Positions 22,734 to 23,146 of a stretch of DNA of 23,146 nt are shown here, piece by piece. Under the pieces are notes generated by a model that worked only from the letters and a program-made list of their open reading frames with translations, searched no databases and was not told where the DNA came from. Origin of the DNA: a virus; IMG/VR virus record IMGVR_UViG_3300037852_000027, positions 1-23,146 of that record, one strand, 5' to 3'. Position 1 is the first letter of the stretch; every line of letters starts with the position of its first letter. A program made the translations under genes and the position numbers.

Positions 22734-22891
22734 GACGTCTTGGTGTCGGTGCGGAAAAGGTCTGGGGCGTCGTGTGTTTTGACCACTTCGCCTGTGCGCA
22801 TAAAGTCGAGTGCGGCTTTCAGGTCGATCCGTTTATTCGGTTTAGGGCGACCGTTCCATTTGGAGTTTTTCGCATATTTGCGTGGCTTCAT
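22730..22891 (-). CDS. Small basic protein at head of operon
   Basis: This 53-aa frame reads MKPRKYAKNSKWNGRPKPNK, then RIDLKAALDFMRTGEVVKTHD. It is very basic at its start with one helix after. I choose the ATG at 22891, which has GGGGA 5 nt upstream; longer forms start at 22903 or at a GTG at 22942, inside a strong hairpin. A basic lead gene followed by the nuclease with ATGA overlap suggests a DNA-binding helper, but no family is recognised. Confidence 0.55.
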   Translation of the reverse strand: MKPRKYAKNSKWNGRPKPNKRIDLKAALDFMRTGEVVKTHDAPDLFRTDTKTS

Positions 22892-22930
22892 ATCTGTCCC
22901 CATCAAACGAAACAGCGCTCGCCTAAACCC

Positions 22931-22973
22931 CGGAACACGCACTCTTCCCTACGGGAAGAAGAGTGCTGTTCCG
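22931..22973. other. Long hairpin (18-bp stem) upstream of the first gene
   Basis: On the plus strand, arms CGGAACA(c)GCACTCTTCCC and GGGAAG(aag)AGTGCTGTTCCG pair over 18 bp with only two bulges and a TAC loop. No T tract follows on either strand, so it is not a standard terminator. It lies about 40 nt upstream of the first start codon, in the probable leader RNA. Confidence 0.75.
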
Positions 22974-22987
22974 ATAGGGTGCGTAAC

Positions 22988-23001
22988 ACGTGTTTCGAAA
23001 C
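22988..23001. promoter_or_regulatory. Palindrome repeat copy 1 (ACGTGTTTCGAAAC)
   Basis: The 14-bp sequence ACGTGTTTCGAAAC contains the 12-bp palindrome TGTTTCGAAACA in context and is preceded by the 10-bp palindrome AACACGTGTT. The same 14 bp recur 68 bp to the right. It probably binds a dimeric regulator or replication protein; the protein is not in the window. Confidence 0.55.
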
Positions 23002-23023
23002 ATGTTACTGCATTGATTACAAA

Positions 23024-23029
23024 TGTATA
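23024..23029 (-). promoter_or_regulatory. Candidate extended -10 for the leftward operon
   Basis: On the minus strand, TGATATACA resembles an extended -10 (TGnTATAAT, 4 of 6 in the hexamer). No good -35 lies 17 bp upstream. It falls between the two copies of the palindrome repeat, where operators would be expected. Weak candidate only. Confidence 0.25.
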
Positions 23030-23036
23030 TCAGCAC

Positions 23037-23045
23037 TTATCCACA
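23037..23045 (+). promoter_or_regulatory. Perfect DnaA box
   Basis: TTATCCACA equals the strongest consensus DnaA box. It lies between two copies of a palindromic repeat. One box alone does not make an origin, but together with the repeats a replication or DnaA-controlled region is possible. Confidence 0.55.
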
Positions 23046-23052
23046 ATCGACA

Positions 23053-23076
23053 GAAACGTGTTTCGAAACGTGTTTC
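23053..23076. promoter_or_regulatory. Tandem 12-bp GAAACGTGTTTC repeat (operator-like)
   Basis: GAAACGTGTTTC occurs twice head to tail (23053-23064 and 23065-23076); the junction recreates GTTTCGAAAC and the full 14-bp repeat found at 22988. A further GAAAC half-site lies at 23092. Repeated half-sites like these are typical of binding sites for a cooperative DNA-binding protein. Confidence 0.6.
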
Positions 23077-23146
23077 GCCGGAACACAAATCGAAACATTG
23101 CATAAGCAGGCTTTTTGGCCTCTCTTTCGCCCGGCGAGGTCAAGCT

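Noticed and set aside
22931-22973. Intrinsic terminator at the long hairpin
   Set aside because: The stem is strong, but no T tract follows on either strand, so I list it as a hairpin of unknown role.
22931-23100. CRISPR array from the repeated GTTTC/GAAAC sequences
   Set aside because: Repeats are 10-14 bp, partly head to tail, and lack regular spacers of equal length; operator or origin sites explain them better.
22719-23105. 128-aa plus-strand open frame over the right-edge control region
   Set aside because: It crosses hairpins, palindromes and the coupled minus-strand genes, and has no recognisable domain.

Overview
The window is one continuous stretch of late genes from a tailed phage or prophage with an HK97-type capsid and a long non-contractile (siphovirus) tail. 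Every gene I can support is on the minus strand, so transcription runs from about 22.9 kb down to base 1. Junctions are tight: many stops and starts overlap as TGATG or ATGA, and no gene-free stretch reaches 300 bases. High GC, GTG/TTG starts and the protein families suggest a high-GC proteobacterial host, perhaps Burkholderiales. That host call is inference, and no host gene or attachment site is visible.

Layout in order of transcription. (1) 22.9-23.1 kb is a control region with a very long hairpin, repeated GTTTC/GAAAC palindromes and a perfect DnaA box. (2) 21.2-22.9 kb holds small genes: a PD-(D/E)XK nuclease, two related zinc-finger-like proteins in tandem, and an HNH endonuclease next to the terminase. 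(3) 19.2-21.1 kb holds the small and large terminase subunits; a perfect 14-bp parS-like palindrome sits inside the large-subunit gene. (4) 17.1-19.1 kb holds an accessory structural protein and the portal. (5) 11.7-17.2 kb is an unusual block of eight accessory genes separating portal from protease. It includes a 48-aa membrane peptide, a secreted 121-aa protein, a four-cysteine protein and a 950-aa Ala/Ser/Thr-rich basic protein with an 18-residue repeat. (6) 9.1-11.6 kb holds prohead protease, major capsid protein and a probable decoration protein. (7) 6.3-9.1 kb holds a Rossmann-like enzyme-like protein, then connector, stopper and tail-completion proteins. (8) 1-6.3 kb is the tail: an 86-aa protein resembling Acb2/Tad1 hairpin anti-CBASS sponges, the tail tube protein, G/GT chaperones with an exact A AAA AAC frameshift site, tape measure, and the tail-tip series DUF2460, DUF2163, NlpC/P60, and the start of the tip protein.

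Together these genes package DNA (HNH, TerS, TerL, portal), build and mature the head, join it to the tail, and assemble a tail of roughly 120 nm (tape-measure length times about 0.15 nm per residue). The most interesting items are the Acb2-like gene inside the tail module, the parS-like site, the 18-residue-repeat protein, the accessory block between portal and protease, and the control region at the right edge.
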